Source: a bacterium
GTDB taxonomy: Bacteria; Planctomycetota; Planctomycetia; Isosphaerales; Isosphaeraceae
Direction: 5' to 3'
DNA length: 64,000 bases
Assembly (NCBI GenBank): GCA_016125085.1
Contig: WGMM01000022.1
Location: forward strand, 103,651-167,650
Each line of letters starts with the position of its first letter. The stretch's first letter is position 1. A model generated the notes under the pieces. That model saw nothing but the letters and a program-made list of their open reading frames with translations. It made no database searches and had not been told where the DNA came from. The position numbers were made by a program, and so were the translations under genes. Shown here piece after piece: positions 7,787 to 17,247 of the stretch.

Positions 7787-10528
7787 ATGCGTAGAGACGA
7801 CGTACGAACATTTCGCACCGGGATCCATCGACTCATGAACTTCCACCGCATCTTCCGTCTGAGAATCTCCGTGGATCGCATTCGCGCCGACCGGCGTGCT
7901 TTCGCCCCGGAATCGCTCGAACCACGCACGATGCTGGCGGCCGATGTCCGGTCGATGATCGCAGGCACGACGGCTTCCGTGTCCGCAGCTTCCCCGAATG
8001 TCGCGGCCCAGTCGAGCGTCGACGCAAGTTTCGTCGAGTGGATCTCCACGGGGCTCGTCGCGCATCCTCTTTCGGACCAGTTACAGGCCCGGCTCCTGCG
8101 GCAGCTCGAAAACGGTGCTTCACGCCAGCGAATCGCGGCTCTCGTGATCAGTTCCCTGCCTGGCCGGTCCGCGGAAATCGAGACGACCTTCGAGCACCTT
8201 CTGAATCGAACCCCGACAGCGATTGAGCAGCAACGGCTGTTGGCACAAGGCAGTGCCGATCAGATCGCATTGTTCCGCCACGTGCTTTCTTCACGCGAAT
8301 ACTTCGAAACCCGGGGCGGCGGCACGAATGCCGGCTTCGTGGACACCCTGGCCCGGGACATGCTCGAAAGGCCCGCCACCGAAGCCGAATTGGCCGAATG
8401 GACGAACGTTCTCGACAGCGGCATGGTTCGCCGCAGTGGTTTCGTCGGCGGTTTTCTCCGAAGTGCCGTCTATCGCGAAGCGGCTGCCCGGCAATTGGCC
8501 CTGCACGCCGGTTCGACGGATACCGCGGGCCTTGCGGACCAGGTTCTGGCGAATTGGCGCGGGCCGCATCCACTGACGACGGCCAAGGCGACGGTTTTCG
8601 GGTCCGATGCGTTCCTTCGCCGCTTCGAAACGCCCGTGCCCGTAACGCCACGCACCGCACCGACGGAGTGGTCCGGCGAATGGCTGAGCCCTCAGTTCAG
8701 CCTGGGGACATCGTGGAACACCGACATCCCGATCACTTTGTCGGAAGTCATTACCTTCGGAGCTTCGCCGCAAGGGAAGTTCTGGATCGCCATCGAGTCC
8801 CTGGGGCTGCGCATTTACGACCCTTCGACCCGACAGTCGACCGATGTCAGCACGGGATACGTCAGTTCCGTCGCGCCGATTTCCGACACCGAGGCCTGGC
8901 TGATCGGCTCGCCGTCCAAATTCTCGGGCCCGGTCTATATCGCGAAAATCCTGGCTGACGGCTCGTTGGAGAAAACGGCAGATCTGCCGGGCGGCGATAC
9001 GCCCACGCAGATCTCAGCCTCGCCGGACGGAACCGTCTGGGTTCTCGGCCAGTCGGGCACCGTCTATTCCTACGACGCCGGCTCGGACTCATGGTTGACG
9101 ATCGCGTCGGGCGGGTTCACGATCAGCCAGATCAGCGTCGGTTCGGCGACGAACATCTGGGGAGTCGGTCAGAGCCAGGGCAAAACGGTGGTGCTGCAAT
9201 GGACCACCGGCACAGGCTGGGCCGTCGATTCGAACTTCGACGGCGTTTCTTCGGCTATCGTCGCGGCCACGGCCGACGGTTTCGTCTGGGCGGTCGCCAC
9301 CATACCGACGACCAGCCAGATGGTCTTCCTGAAAGACCCCGCCGCGTCATGGGCCCTCGTACCGAATCAGACTCCGCCGAACCCGATCATGGAGTTCGCG
9401 GCCAACGACCGGAACCGCATGCTGGGATTGACGGCCAAAGGGCTCGACATCGATTTGGCCATTCTTTCGATCGGCCTGGTGGACAGGCCTGCCGTCGCCT
9501 GGCCGGAACCGACCACCCAATGGGCCCTCGGTTATGACGCCATCAACGCGTACTTCGAACTGACGACCACCACGATGCGAGCGGATTACGTCAACGCCAC
9601 GGCACCTTTCGATGAATGGGTCCATAAGCTGTCGGGCACCGATATCCCCATGCCCGCCGGGATGGACCTGAACAACTGGACGACGATCAAGAACCAGTTG
9701 ATCGGCGAAATCGAAGACGTCAAATCCGTCAACAAGTTCTTCGAACAGCTCAACGACATCAACACTGCCGTCAATCTGGTGAATTCCCAGACTCTGAGTA
9801 TCGTGGAATCGAATGTCGTCCTCTCCACGAAACAGCAGAACGAGTCGACACTCGAACTCCTGATCGTCGGAATGTTCGACGCAGCCGTGGCCGGTATCGT
9901 CACGGCGTTCTCCGGCGGTGCCGCAACGGTCGCGGCGATCGTCGGCTCCGGCATCACCACGGGCATCGCCGACGTCACCCAGGATTCGTCGCCTGATCCC
10001 GACACTGTCCTGCAGCAGACTTACACCGATCTGCAGAACACCATCCTGCAGATCTTCGTAAAAAGCGGCTCGCTTTACGCCAGCCAGTGGCTTGCCGTCA
10101 ATTCCGATTATGGCAGGCTTTCGGCACTGAGCGACGTACTCGGAACAGGCCTCTGGGCAATCGAGGACGGCGATGCCCAGTCCTATGCCGCAGCCATGCA
10201 ACCGGCCTTCGAACTCTACTATTATCAGACCCTCACAGCAGTGAAATACCAGGTCGTCTACATGCACGATTACATTTGCGACAAATATACCTGCCCGCAT
10301 ATCGCCCCGCCCTCTTACGTCACTTACATTCGGCAGGTCGACGACACCGAACTGTACGACGTCTACTACGTCAACGAACTCGGCGGTTATACGAATCCGT
10401 TCCGCGACGCGGGCCCCTACCCTTCGAAGGCCTTCATGGAAACCCTCGGCAAAATCGGCAGCAGCCTGAGCGTGATCGTTCAATCCCAGAACGGCTGGAA
10501 CCTTAAGACCGTCAACGCCCATACCTGA
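7787..10528 (+). CDS. Secreted LEPR-motif protein with beta-propeller-like centre and hydrophobic C-terminal hairpin
   Basis: The 913-residue protein is of unknown function. Near the N-terminus is ESLEPRTMLAAD (LEPR-x-ML at 44-50), the planctomycete export-associated motif found just before the mature part of many large surface proteins. Residues about 75-260 are helical and resemble DUF4214-like modules (LLNRTPTAIEQQRL, SSREYFETRG). Residues about 290-500 carry repeated blocks such as ASPDGTVWVLGQSGTVYSYD and VGSATNIWGVGQSQG, typical of tectonin/WD-like propeller blades. A hydrophobic Gly/Ala-rich pair of helices lies at about 695-730, then a Tyr-rich tail with a Cys pair (YICDKYTCPH). ATG at 7787 is used; ATG at 7835 would also leave the LEPR motif close to the N-terminus. 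It could be a surface lectin or adhesin or a pore-forming-type effector. No partner gene is seen. Confidence 0.8.
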   Translation: MRRDDVRTFRTGIHRLMNFHRIFRLRISVDRIRADRRAFAPESLEPRTMLAADVRSMIAGTTASVSAASPNVAAQSSVDASFVEWISTGLVAHPLSDQLQARLLRQLENGASRQRIAALVISSLPGRSAEIETTFEHLLNRTPTAIEQQRLLAQGSADQIALFRHVLSSREYFETRGGGTNAGFVDTLARDMLERPATEAELAEWTNVLDSGMVRRSGFVGGFLRSAVYREAAARQLALHAGSTDTAGLADQVLANWRGPHPLTTAKATVFGSDAFLRRFETPVPVTPRTAPTEWSGEWLSPQFSLGTSWNTDIPITLSEVITFGASPQGKFWIAIESLGLRIYDPSTRQSTDVSTGYVSSVAPISDTEAWLIGSPSKFSGPVYIAKILADGSLEKTADLPGGDTPTQISASPDGTVWVLGQSGTVYSYDAGSDSWLTIASGGFTISQISVGSATNIWGVGQSQGKTVVLQWTTGTGWAVDSNFDGVSSAIVAATADGFVWAVATIPTTSQMVFLKDPAASWALVPNQTPPNPIMEFAANDRNRMLGLTAKGLDIDLAILSIGLVDRPAVAWPEPTTQWALGYDAINAYFELTTTTMRADYVNATAPFDEWVHKLSGTDIPMPAGMDLNNWTTIKNQLIGEIEDVKSVNKFFEQLNDINTAVNLVNSQTLSIVESNVVLSTKQQNESTLELLIVGMFDAAVAGIVTAFSGGAATVAAIVGSGITTGIADVTQDSSPDPDTVLQQTYTDLQNTILQIFVKSGSLYASQWLAVNSDYGRLSALSDVLGTGLWAIEDGDAQSYAAAMQPAFELYYYQTLTAVKYQVVYMHDYICDKYTCPHIAPPSYVTYIRQVDDTELYDVYYVNELGGYTNPFRDAGPYPSKAFMETLGKIGSSLSVIVQSQNGWNLKTVNAHT

Positions 10529-10534
10529 TCGGGG

Positions 10535-10549
10535 GCGATTCGAAATCGC
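10535..10549 (+). repeat. 15-base palindromic hairpin, copy 1
   Basis: GCGATTCGAAATCGC, a 6-bp stem with a 3-base loop, starts 6 bases after the stop codon of the LEPR/propeller gene. The identical 15-mer recurs at 13226-13240 after the next + strand gene. Confidence 0.6.
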
Positions 10550-10563
10550 TCACGAAATCCGAA

Positions 10564-10602
10564 CGCACGCGAAGCGATCGAAATGCGATCGATTCGCGTG
10601 CG
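10564..10602 (+). terminator. 17-bp stem hairpin after the LEPR/propeller gene
   Basis: CGCACGCGAAGCGATCG (10564-10580) pairs with CGATCGATTCGCGTGCG (10586-10602), with one mismatch and a 5-base loop. It begins 35 bases after the stop at 10528. No long T-tract follows (only CGATTT), so it is either a terminator or an mRNA 3'-end stabiliser. Confidence 0.6.
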
Positions 10603-10731
10603 ATTTGCGCGAAGCGATTCCGAAAAGTCGCGTCACGCATGTGATTCCGACGCGCCGCTTCCGCTCCCGCGGAATCTGGTATCATACGATTCTCCTACCG
10701 CATCGACCGGCTTCTTCCGGGACTCAATGCC

Positions 10732-13206
10732 ATGAACTTGAGAATTCGCCCGCTTTCGGCCTGTATCACCCTGTTCGCACTGACACTGCCCCGGGTCGCG
10801 GCCGAGGTGCCCATCGTGCCCAATGTCGAGCCGCAGCCACTTGCCGCGAATCTTGACCGACTGGTGCGGGCGCTCGACATGATAGGTCAGCCGCTGGACG
10901 ACACCACCAAGTCCGAATTGAAACAGGCCATCGCAGCCGGCGATGCCGAGGCCATGCAGAAGGCCATCGACTCACACGTGTTCGTCGCCGTGCATCTGAA
11001 CCCCGAAGTGCGGGTGAAGGCCCAGCGCGGCCCCGCCGATACACGTATCCGCCAGCATGGCTACACGCCCAAAATCGTCAAGGTGGCCAACGAAAGCACC
11101 GTGGCCAGGCCCCTCCGCGTGACCAGCCCGCAGGCCGGTGCGGTATACGCCGGCGTGTCCGCACCGATCCTGCAACGGCAGGCGACGGAAAAGCTGGGCG
11201 AAAATCCGAATGACCAGGTCCGATCCGACCGGTTTCTCGATGTGGCCGTGCACGCCGACCGCCCGATGACCGACACGCTTTCAGGGCTTGAGGCCGAGTA
11301 TCTTATCCTGAACGTGCTCGCCACCGAAGCCGGCAAGCGCGAGGCCACGCTCGTCTTCGACGTCGGCGACGGCACCCGCGACCTGGCCGACCGTGCCGAA
11401 TTGCCCGTTCTGTTCTCGATCGACCGTGCCGTGCCCGTGACGATCCGCGTGACCGACGAAACCGGCAAACCGACCACCGCCCGCCTCGAAATCCGCGACC
11501 GGTTCGGCCGGGTTTTCCCGACCCAGGTCAAACGCATCGCCCCCGACCTGTTCTTTCAGCCGCAGATTTACCGGGCCGACGGGCAGCAGGTCATGCTCGC
11601 CCCCGGCCGCTATCAGGTGCGTGTCAGTCGCGGGCCGGAATATCATTTGCAAGGTTTCGAACTCGATGTGCCCGATGCTCCTGAGGCCACCTGGAAATTC
11701 GCCCTGACCCGCTGGATCGATACCGAAGCCTATGGCCTTTACAGCGGCGACCATCACATTCACGCGGCCGGCTGTTCGCATTACGAAAAACCGACCGAAG
11801 GCGTACGGCCCGAGGACATGTTCCCCCAGGTGAAAGGCGAGGGACTGAACGTCGGTTGCATTTTGACCTGGGGCCCCTGTTACGATTTTCAGCGGAACTT
11901 CTTCGAGCCCCGCACACACAAGCTGAGCGAGCCGAAAACGCTGATCAAATACGACCTGGAAATCAGCGGCTTCGGCTCGGCTGCCCTGGGGCATGTCTGC
12001 TTATTGAATTTGACGGAGCAGACCTATCCCGGCTCGGACGGCACGAAGGACAAGGGCTGGCCGACATGGACGACGCCCGTCCTGCGCTGGGCCAAGGCCC
12101 AGGGCGGCGTCACGGGCTACCCCCATTCAGCCCTTACGACGAACGTACGCCTTTCGACCGAAATGACATTCAAGCGTTATGACACGAACGCCGACGGATT
12201 TCTGACGCCTGAGGAACTGAAGACGACGGTCCTTCCCGAGGCTTTCGACCGGATCGACGCCTCGATCGACGGCCGCCTTGACCCCCGCGAATGGCGTGCT
12301 GCCGTCGACCGTGCCCTGGACACCCTGCCGAATCTGGCCCTGCCCGATATGGCCGGCGGCGGCGCACTCGAAATCGCCGTGAGTACAGCGGAAGGTGCTT
12401 GCGATTTCATTTCGGCGATGGACACTTCACGCATCCCCGAATGGAACACCTGGTATCACATCATGAACGCCGGCATGCCGCTGAAAGTCAGTGGCGAGAC
12501 CGACTTTCCCTGTATGTCCAGCCAGCGGGTCGGCCAGGGGCGTGTCTATGTGCGGCTTGGCAAGCGGGATGCCGTCGATTTCGAAAGCTGGGCGAAGGCT
12601 CTCGGCGAAGGCCGCAGCTATGTTTCCGACGGCTACGCCCATGCACTTACCTTCGACGTGAACGGCGCAAGCTCCGGCGAAGATGCGAAACTCGACAAGC
12701 CCGGCACCGTGAAAGTCAGCACCCGCGTGGCCTTCGCGGAAGAAACGCCCCTGGGAGTCGCCTACGGCACCGAACCGGCCCCGCAAGGCCTTCGCACCGC
12801 GGGCGACACGGTCAATCTGCATCGCCCGCGCAGCGCCGGTTTCGAAATCAGAGGCACACGGATCGTCGAGCTCGTCGTCAACGGCAAAGTCGTCGAATCC
12901 AGAAAAGTTCTTGCCGACGGCAAGCCGCACGACCTCTCCTGGACGGTTCCGATCGAGCGTTCGAGCTGGGTGGCGATTCGCCAGTTCCCGCAGCTGCACA
13001 CCAATCCGGTGCGTGTGATCGTCGCCGGTCAACCGATCCGGGCCAGTCGTTCCAGCGCCCTCTGGTGTGCGGAAATCGTGCGCAATCTCATCGCGAACCG
13101 GATGCGATTCATCGCGAAAGACGAAGCCGACGAAGCCCTGAAGACCTTCGAAAAAGCGGTCGCCACCTACGAAAAGATCGCTTCGGAATGCCCGGAAGGA
13201 AGTTGA
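10732..13206 (+). CDS. Secreted CehA/McbA-type PHP metallohydrolase with EF-hand insert
   Basis: The 824-residue protein starts with a signal-peptide-like segment (ACITLFALTLPRVAAEVP). Residues about 60-325 form a beta-rich domain. The PHP-like metal site follows: YSGDHHIHAAGCSHY at about 340, LTWGPCYDF, then GYPHSAL and, later, AEGACDFISAM and HIMNAGMPL. This layout is that of CehA/McbA-family metallohydrolases, which cleave esters or phosphoesters with bound metals. An EF-hand-like pair is inserted at about 482-525 (DTNADGFLTPEE and DASIDGRLDPRE), suggesting calcium binding. The substrate is unknown. The protein is probably periplasmic. The stop lies 47 bases before the 3' end of a convergent glycosyltransferase gene. 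The ATG at 10732 places the signal peptide correctly. Confidence 0.82.
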   Translation: MNLRIRPLSACITLFALTLPRVAAEVPIVPNVEPQPLAANLDRLVRALDMIGQPLDDTTKSELKQAIAAGDAEAMQKAIDSHVFVAVHLNPEVRVKAQRGPADTRIRQHGYTPKIVKVANESTVARPLRVTSPQAGAVYAGVSAPILQRQATEKLGENPNDQVRSDRFLDVAVHADRPMTDTLSGLEAEYLILNVLATEAGKREATLVFDVGDGTRDLADRAELPVLFSIDRAVPVTIRVTDETGKPTTARLEIRDRFGRVFPTQVKRIAPDLFFQPQIYRADGQQVMLAPGRYQVRVSRGPEYHLQGFELDVPDAPEATWKFALTRWIDTEAYGLYSGDHHIHAAGCSHYEKPTEGVRPEDMFPQVKGEGLNVGCILTWGPCYDFQRNFFEPRTHKLSEPKTLIKYDLEISGFGSAALGHVCLLNLTEQTYPGSDGTKDKGWPTWTTPVLRWAKAQGGVTGYPHSALTTNVRLSTEMTFKRYDTNADGFLTPEELKTTVLPEAFDRIDASIDGRLDPREWRAAVDRALDTLPNLALPDMAGGGALEIAVSTAEGACDFISAMDTSRIPEWNTWYHIMNAGMPLKVSGETDFPCMSSQRVGQGRVYVRLGKRDAVDFESWAKALGEGRSYVSDGYAHALTFDVNGASSGEDAKLDKPGTVKVSTRVAFAEETPLGVAYGTEPAPQGLRTAGDTVNLHRPRSAGFEIRGTRIVELVVNGKVVESRKVLADGKPHDLSWTVPIERSSWVAIRQFPQLHTNPVRVIVAGQPIRASRSSALWCAEIVRNLIANRMRFIAKDEADEALKTFEKAVATYEKIASECPEGS

Positions 13207-13225
13207 GTCCGCAAAACCCGCCGAA

Positions 13226-13240
13226 GCGATTCGAAATCGC
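13226..13240 (+). repeat. 15-base palindromic hairpin, copy 2
   Basis: GCGATTCGAAATCGC, identical to the element at 10535-10549, lies 20 bases after the stop codon of the CehA-like gene and within the 47-base gap to the convergent glycosyltransferase gene. Confidence 0.6.
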
Positions 13241-13253
13241 GTGTGCCGGCATC

Positions 13254-15083
13254 TCAGCGGGCTGCCGGGGCACGGCCAGTCGGCCGTTTGATCCGGGCAT
13301 GAAAATCCTGATACTTGTCCTTCCGAACGAACATGCCCCGGCCGTCGGGCGTGGAACCGACGAGCGAAGTGGCGATATAGTCGCGATCGATCATCGCTTT
13401 CAATTCCCTGAACGGAATGTCGCCGCAGAAGATCAGCTCGGGCCGCTTCGATTTCAGACTCTCCGTGAGCCGTTCGATGCGCGGGCTGACCTGCGGATGT
13501 TCCTTGCCGATGAAAGCCTTGGCCAGCGGATCGGTGAAAAAGTACCGGTCCGGAGCGTCGAGCCCGGAATAATACAACAGCGGGCTCTGCCAGCCCCACA
13601 CTTCCAGCATCGGCTTCGGATTCCAGTCGATCGTGCGGTCCTTGATCTCCCGGCCGAGTTGACGGAGCGTGATCCATTGTGCCCCGCCCTTGTATTTCAC
13701 GGTGAGCATATCGGCAGGCACGTTGAAATAGTCGTACCACTGAATTCGCCCGGTCAGACCGACGACAAGCCCTATCGCCAGCATCAGGCTGGTGGAGAGA
13801 ATTTCCCTGAGATGATGATCTTCCTGAAGGACGATCAGAGGCTTCCGGCCAGCGGTTTTGGCTGCGATTTCTTCTTCGGTTTCGCCCAGGTGCGACCACT
13901 GAAAAGCATAGCCCAGGGCGACGCCGACAAAAATGCTCGAGACAGGTGCGAGCAGCAGGTAATAATGCTGCCAGTAAAGGCCAGGCAGGATGATCATGCC
14001 CCACGCGACCGGATATTGCCAGAGAACGAGCCGTGTCACCGGCGTGGCTCGCACAGGCGAGAATTTCAATGAAGCGAGAAATACGATCGAAGCGATTGCA
14101 TGCAAAGGCCATGCCCCGGTGCCCCACCAGACGAGCCAGTCGGTCTTACCGAACGGCCAGGGAAGCGAACCGTTACGGGGATCTGCGTTTCCTGTCAGCC
14201 AGCGATATGCGAAACTCGGGGCGACAGGGTCCGCCGGCGTGTCGCGTGCCAGTGCCCGGCTGTATTCGAAGACATCGGCACGGGCGTCGGCCAGACCACC
14301 CTGCACCGCCAGAATCGCGACGGCGATCGCCCAGGGAACGGCGAACCCGGCGACGCACATGCCCATACCGAAAAGTTTTCGCCCGGGCATCGATTTCGAA
14401 CGGACAAATTCGAAAACGATCGGGAACAGGCCGATCAAGGCGACCTGCTTGACTGTCGCCGCCAGCCCGATGAACAGTCCGGCGGAGAGCAACCAGAAGT
14501 CACGCCAGTTCAATTTCCTGTTCCGAACTTCGTCGGAATCGGTCGTCGACGTCGTCAAAAATTGATTCGCATCGTAAGCCTTCAGAAAGCACCAGAGAGC
14601 CGACATACCTGCCATATTCATCAGGTGTTCGAGATTCGAACCATTGCCGAACACGTACGGGTCGGTACTCATCAAAATGAAAACCGCCATGGCGGCGACA
14701 GATCCCACTGTCCCGGCAAGTTTACGTGCGACGGATCCCACGAGCAGGAGCGTCAGAATCAGAACCGGAAGAATCATGAACCGGATCGTCAATTCGCTCC
14801 ATCCCAGAACCGCGATCGAAATGGCATAGAACCAGTATCCAGCCGGTGGCTTGTATTCGGTCAGATCCATATACAGCACCGCCCCGGCGGCCATGCGGCG
14901 GCCCATGTAGCCGTACGCGGCCTCGTCGCAATCGAGCGGCTCGGCTGAGCCAGACATCTGAGGCCAGAATTTCAGGCCGATCAGTTGATCGACTCGCGGC
15001 GCGAAAGTATGAGCCCGCCACCAGACAAGGATCACGGCCATAATGACGATCAGAATGACATCGATAAGTCGTCTGTTATGCAT
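13254..15083 (-). CDS. GT-C membrane glycosyltransferase (family 39/PMT-like)
   Basis: The 609-residue polytopic membrane protein has its first helix right at the N-terminus (LIDVILIVIMAVILVWW). The luminal acidic motif SAEPLDCDEAAYGYMGRRM follows, then EYKPPAGYWFYA and about ten further hydrophobic helices. A soluble C-terminal region contains LLYYSGLDAPDRYFFTDP. This is the plan of dolichyl- or undecaprenyl-phosphate-sugar mannosyltransferases and ArnT-like enzymes, which transfer a lipid-linked sugar on the outer face of the membrane. Acceptor and sugar are unknown. The frame is open for another 309 bases upstream, but that overlaps the neighbouring gene and reads as non-protein, so ATG at 15083 was chosen. 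It lies 35 bases downstream of a second GT-C gene and is probably co-transcribed with it. Confidence 0.88.
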   Translation of the reverse strand: MHNRRLIDVILIVIMAVILVWWRAHTFAPRVDQLIGLKFWPQMSGSAEPLDCDEAAYGYMGRRMAAGAVLYMDLTEYKPPAGYWFYAISIAVLGWSELTIRFMILPVLILTLLLVGSVARKLAGTVGSVAAMAVFILMSTDPYVFGNGSNLEHLMNMAGMSALWCFLKAYDANQFLTTSTTDSDEVRNRKLNWRDFWLLSAGLFIGLAATVKQVALIGLFPIVFEFVRSKSMPGRKLFGMGMCVAGFAVPWAIAVAILAVQGGLADARADVFEYSRALARDTPADPVAPSFAYRWLTGNADPRNGSLPWPFGKTDWLVWWGTGAWPLHAIASIVFLASLKFSPVRATPVTRLVLWQYPVAWGMIILPGLYWQHYYLLLAPVSSIFVGVALGYAFQWSHLGETEEEIAAKTAGRKPLIVLQEDHHLREILSTSLMLAIGLVVGLTGRIQWYDYFNVPADMLTVKYKGGAQWITLRQLGREIKDRTIDWNPKPMLEVWGWQSPLLYYSGLDAPDRYFFTDPLAKAFIGKEHPQVSPRIERLTESLKSKRPELIFCGDIPFRELKAMIDRDYIATSLVGSTPDGRGMFVRKDKYQDFHARIKRPTGRAPAAR

Positions 15084-15118
15084 CTTTCGGATCTCGCTGA
15101 AAAGACATTCGCAGCGTT

Positions 15119-17077
15119 TTATCGCGGACGTCGATAGATCGATACCGGAAAAGCCCCGCCCTGGCCCCTGGGGGTCGTGTAAACGCGGTTCGATTCCGTC
15201 AGCCCGAGGGCGGCCTTGACACTTGTGAGATAGGGCCCGAATGACTCCGGGTCGACATGCTGCGGAATTTCGAAAGAGCCCCAGACCACGTGCGTCACGC
15301 CGTATTGGTCCATCACTTCCTGAATCCGCCGGGCATCGTAATTGCGCGGCATCAGCACGGTGATCCGGTTCGAAGTCACCCGCATTTCCCACGGGAACCA
15401 GCTCATCACACGTGCATTGGGCGGCACGACTTCCGGATGTTCCTGAATGAATTTGCCCGCATCGGCCAGAGCGGGCCAGTGCAATTGAAACGGTCGCACG
15501 TACCAGCTCGTGTCATAGGCCCATGTCGGATCGGCCCAGAGAGCCCCGATCAGGGCTGAAGCCGCGATGAGGCGAAACCGGAACGGAAATGCGACCGCCC
15601 CGCCCGCCGCTTCCGCGATTTTCTTTCGAAGATCCCCGAAACCCCGCACGGCCACAGGCAGCATGACAAGATAAACGGGCATATAATATCGGCCGAGCTG
15701 GGCCACCTGAGTCACATCGGCGATCCTGGCCAGAGTCGCAGCCGCGAATGCGAGAAACAACCCTGCCGCAAGAAATTCGATGCCTCGTCCCGTTCTGTCC
15801 GCCGGTTTCGAAACGCGGCACCAGAAGGCCAGCATCACCGGCGGCGAAAGGATCATGATCGAATAGCCGACGAGAATCAGGAGCGACTTGAATTTCACCC
15901 TGGCCACTTCGGGCAGGTTCTCGGGCGAATAGAACCGTTTGACGTCGGGCAAGCCTGCGGCGTAATGATGCACCGTCCAGCTGAACGTGTGGGCAAAGTG
16001 TTCCGTGTAGCTGTAAAACGGCTTGCCATAAGCCTGATACGTCAACCAGGCCCATGGCGTGATCACGGCAAGCGCGATTCCGGCCCAGACAGGGACGAAC
16101 GCCAGAGAACGCCGCCCCCCGGCCAGAATCAGCCAGATGCCGATGCACGCGACCAGCACGAGCGCCGTATTGCGCGAGAGCATCGCCGCTCCGGCCGCCA
16201 GGCCGCCGAGAATGGCGTAGATCAATCGCGATTTCGCATCGCGGGCATCCGCCATTTCATGCGCCAGCCACACGGCCAGGATGGTCGTCAGCCCGACCAG
16301 GCTCTCACGCAGCTCGAACCCGGCATAAATCACGTGTACGGGCAAAATCGCGGCCAGTGCGACAGTCGGCACTGCGGCTTCGGCCAGGATCCTGCGACGC
16401 ACCCAGAAATACAGGCAGGGCAGCGTGAGCATATTGAAACCGAACGATACGCCTTTCGCCACGCCGAACGTGAATTGCGGATCTCGCCCCGGGCCGATCC
16501 CGGCTCCCGTCACCCGAAATGCAAGCGCCAGGGCGTCGGCATAAAGCGGCGTGGCCCAGTCATCCAGCACGGGCTGGCCGGCCCGGATCGGCGGATAATC
16601 GCGGAAGAAGCTTTCCACATAGTGCTTCGAACTGGGCAACCCCATGGCGACCGAATTGCCGGTCTCCACATAATGGCTGCTGTCGCCCGGCACCAGGGGC
16701 AAATTCCCGCCCGCGATCCAGGCCCCGGCCCGAATCGCCCAGGCCACGAGCAAAATCGCCCCCAGCCTTCGCGATTCAAGACCTAACCGCCCGAAAACGG
16801 CGAGAAACAGGGCCAGAAGCCCCGACCACAGGCATAAATGCCAGCGCAAAAGAGCCACTTGCGAATCGGCCCGAAGTGCGGCCAGGGCAGGCACTTCGTA
16901 GAACATGTGCGCGACTGCGTCGCGGCAAGCCGTCAGGAGGTCGATCGCCGCCTCAGGTCCCGCGGCCAGGCTGATCGAAACAGCCGCCGCGGCCATGGCA
17001 CATGCGAAGCGTTCGGGCCGAAATCTTCCGGACGATGGTCGATTCATCAGATCGGCTGGTTCGATTTCGCTCATCAT
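15119..17077 (-). CDS. GT-C membrane glycosyltransferase (ArnT/PMT-like), second of pair
   Basis: This is a polytopic membrane protein of about 650 residues. After a short N-terminus with one helix (FACAMAAAAVSISLAAG) it has the acidic periplasmic loop PLVPGDSSHYVETGNSVAMG, typical of GT-C enzymes. About ten more helices and a soluble C-terminal domain follow (MSWFPWEMRVTSNRITVLMPR, then YDARRIQEVMDQYGVTHVVWG). It probably transfers a sugar from a polyprenyl-phosphate donor to an envelope glycan or protein. It lies 35 bases upstream of the other GT-C gene on the same strand, so the pair may act in one pathway. The longest frame begins at 17200, but its first 40 residues are basic and unlike a leader. 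ATG at 17077, 17074 or 17047 are all possible starts. Confidence 0.85.
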   Translation of the reverse strand: MMSEIEPADLMNRPSSGRFRPERFACAMAAAAVSISLAAGPEAAIDLLTACRDAVAHMFYEVPALAALRADSQVALLRWHLCLWSGLLALFLAVFGRLGLESRRLGAILLVAWAIRAGAWIAGGNLPLVPGDSSHYVETGNSVAMGLPSSKHYVESFFRDYPPIRAGQPVLDDWATPLYADALALAFRVTGAGIGPGRDPQFTFGVAKGVSFGFNMLTLPCLYFWVRRRILAEAAVPTVALAAILPVHVIYAGFELRESLVGLTTILAVWLAHEMADARDAKSRLIYAILGGLAAGAAMLSRNTALVLVACIGIWLILAGGRRSLAFVPVWAGIALAVITPWAWLTYQAYGKPFYSYTEHFAHTFSWTVHHYAAGLPDVKRFYSPENLPEVARVKFKSLLILVGYSIMILSPPVMLAFWCRVSKPADRTGRGIEFLAAGLFLAFAAATLARIADVTQVAQLGRYYMPVYLVMLPVAVRGFGDLRKKIAEAAGGAVAFPFRFRLIAASALIGALWADPTWAYDTSWYVRPFQLHWPALADAGKFIQEHPEVVPPNARVMSWFPWEMRVTSNRITVLMPRNYDARRIQEVMDQYGVTHVVWGSFEIPQHVDPESFGPYLTSVKAALGLTESNRVYTTPRGQGGAFPVSIYRRPR

Positions 17078-17247
17078 CCACTCGTGGTTCGTCGCTTCGA
17101 CACCGGTCCGGGCAAGATCGCGTGCGAAGTCAACTCCAGGCTTTCGGCCCTTTCGAATCCGCTTCGCCCGGCGACTCTTCGGGCAATTCGCCCGCGTCAC
17201 GCTGGCTCGCTACTTCGGATCATTCCGGGCCACGTTTTCGGTTCGCT

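Noticed and set aside
13254..15392. Longer glycosyltransferase starting at 15392
   Set aside because: The first 103 residues are Arg/Gly/Pro-rich and overlap the upstream gene; the first membrane helix follows ATG 15083.
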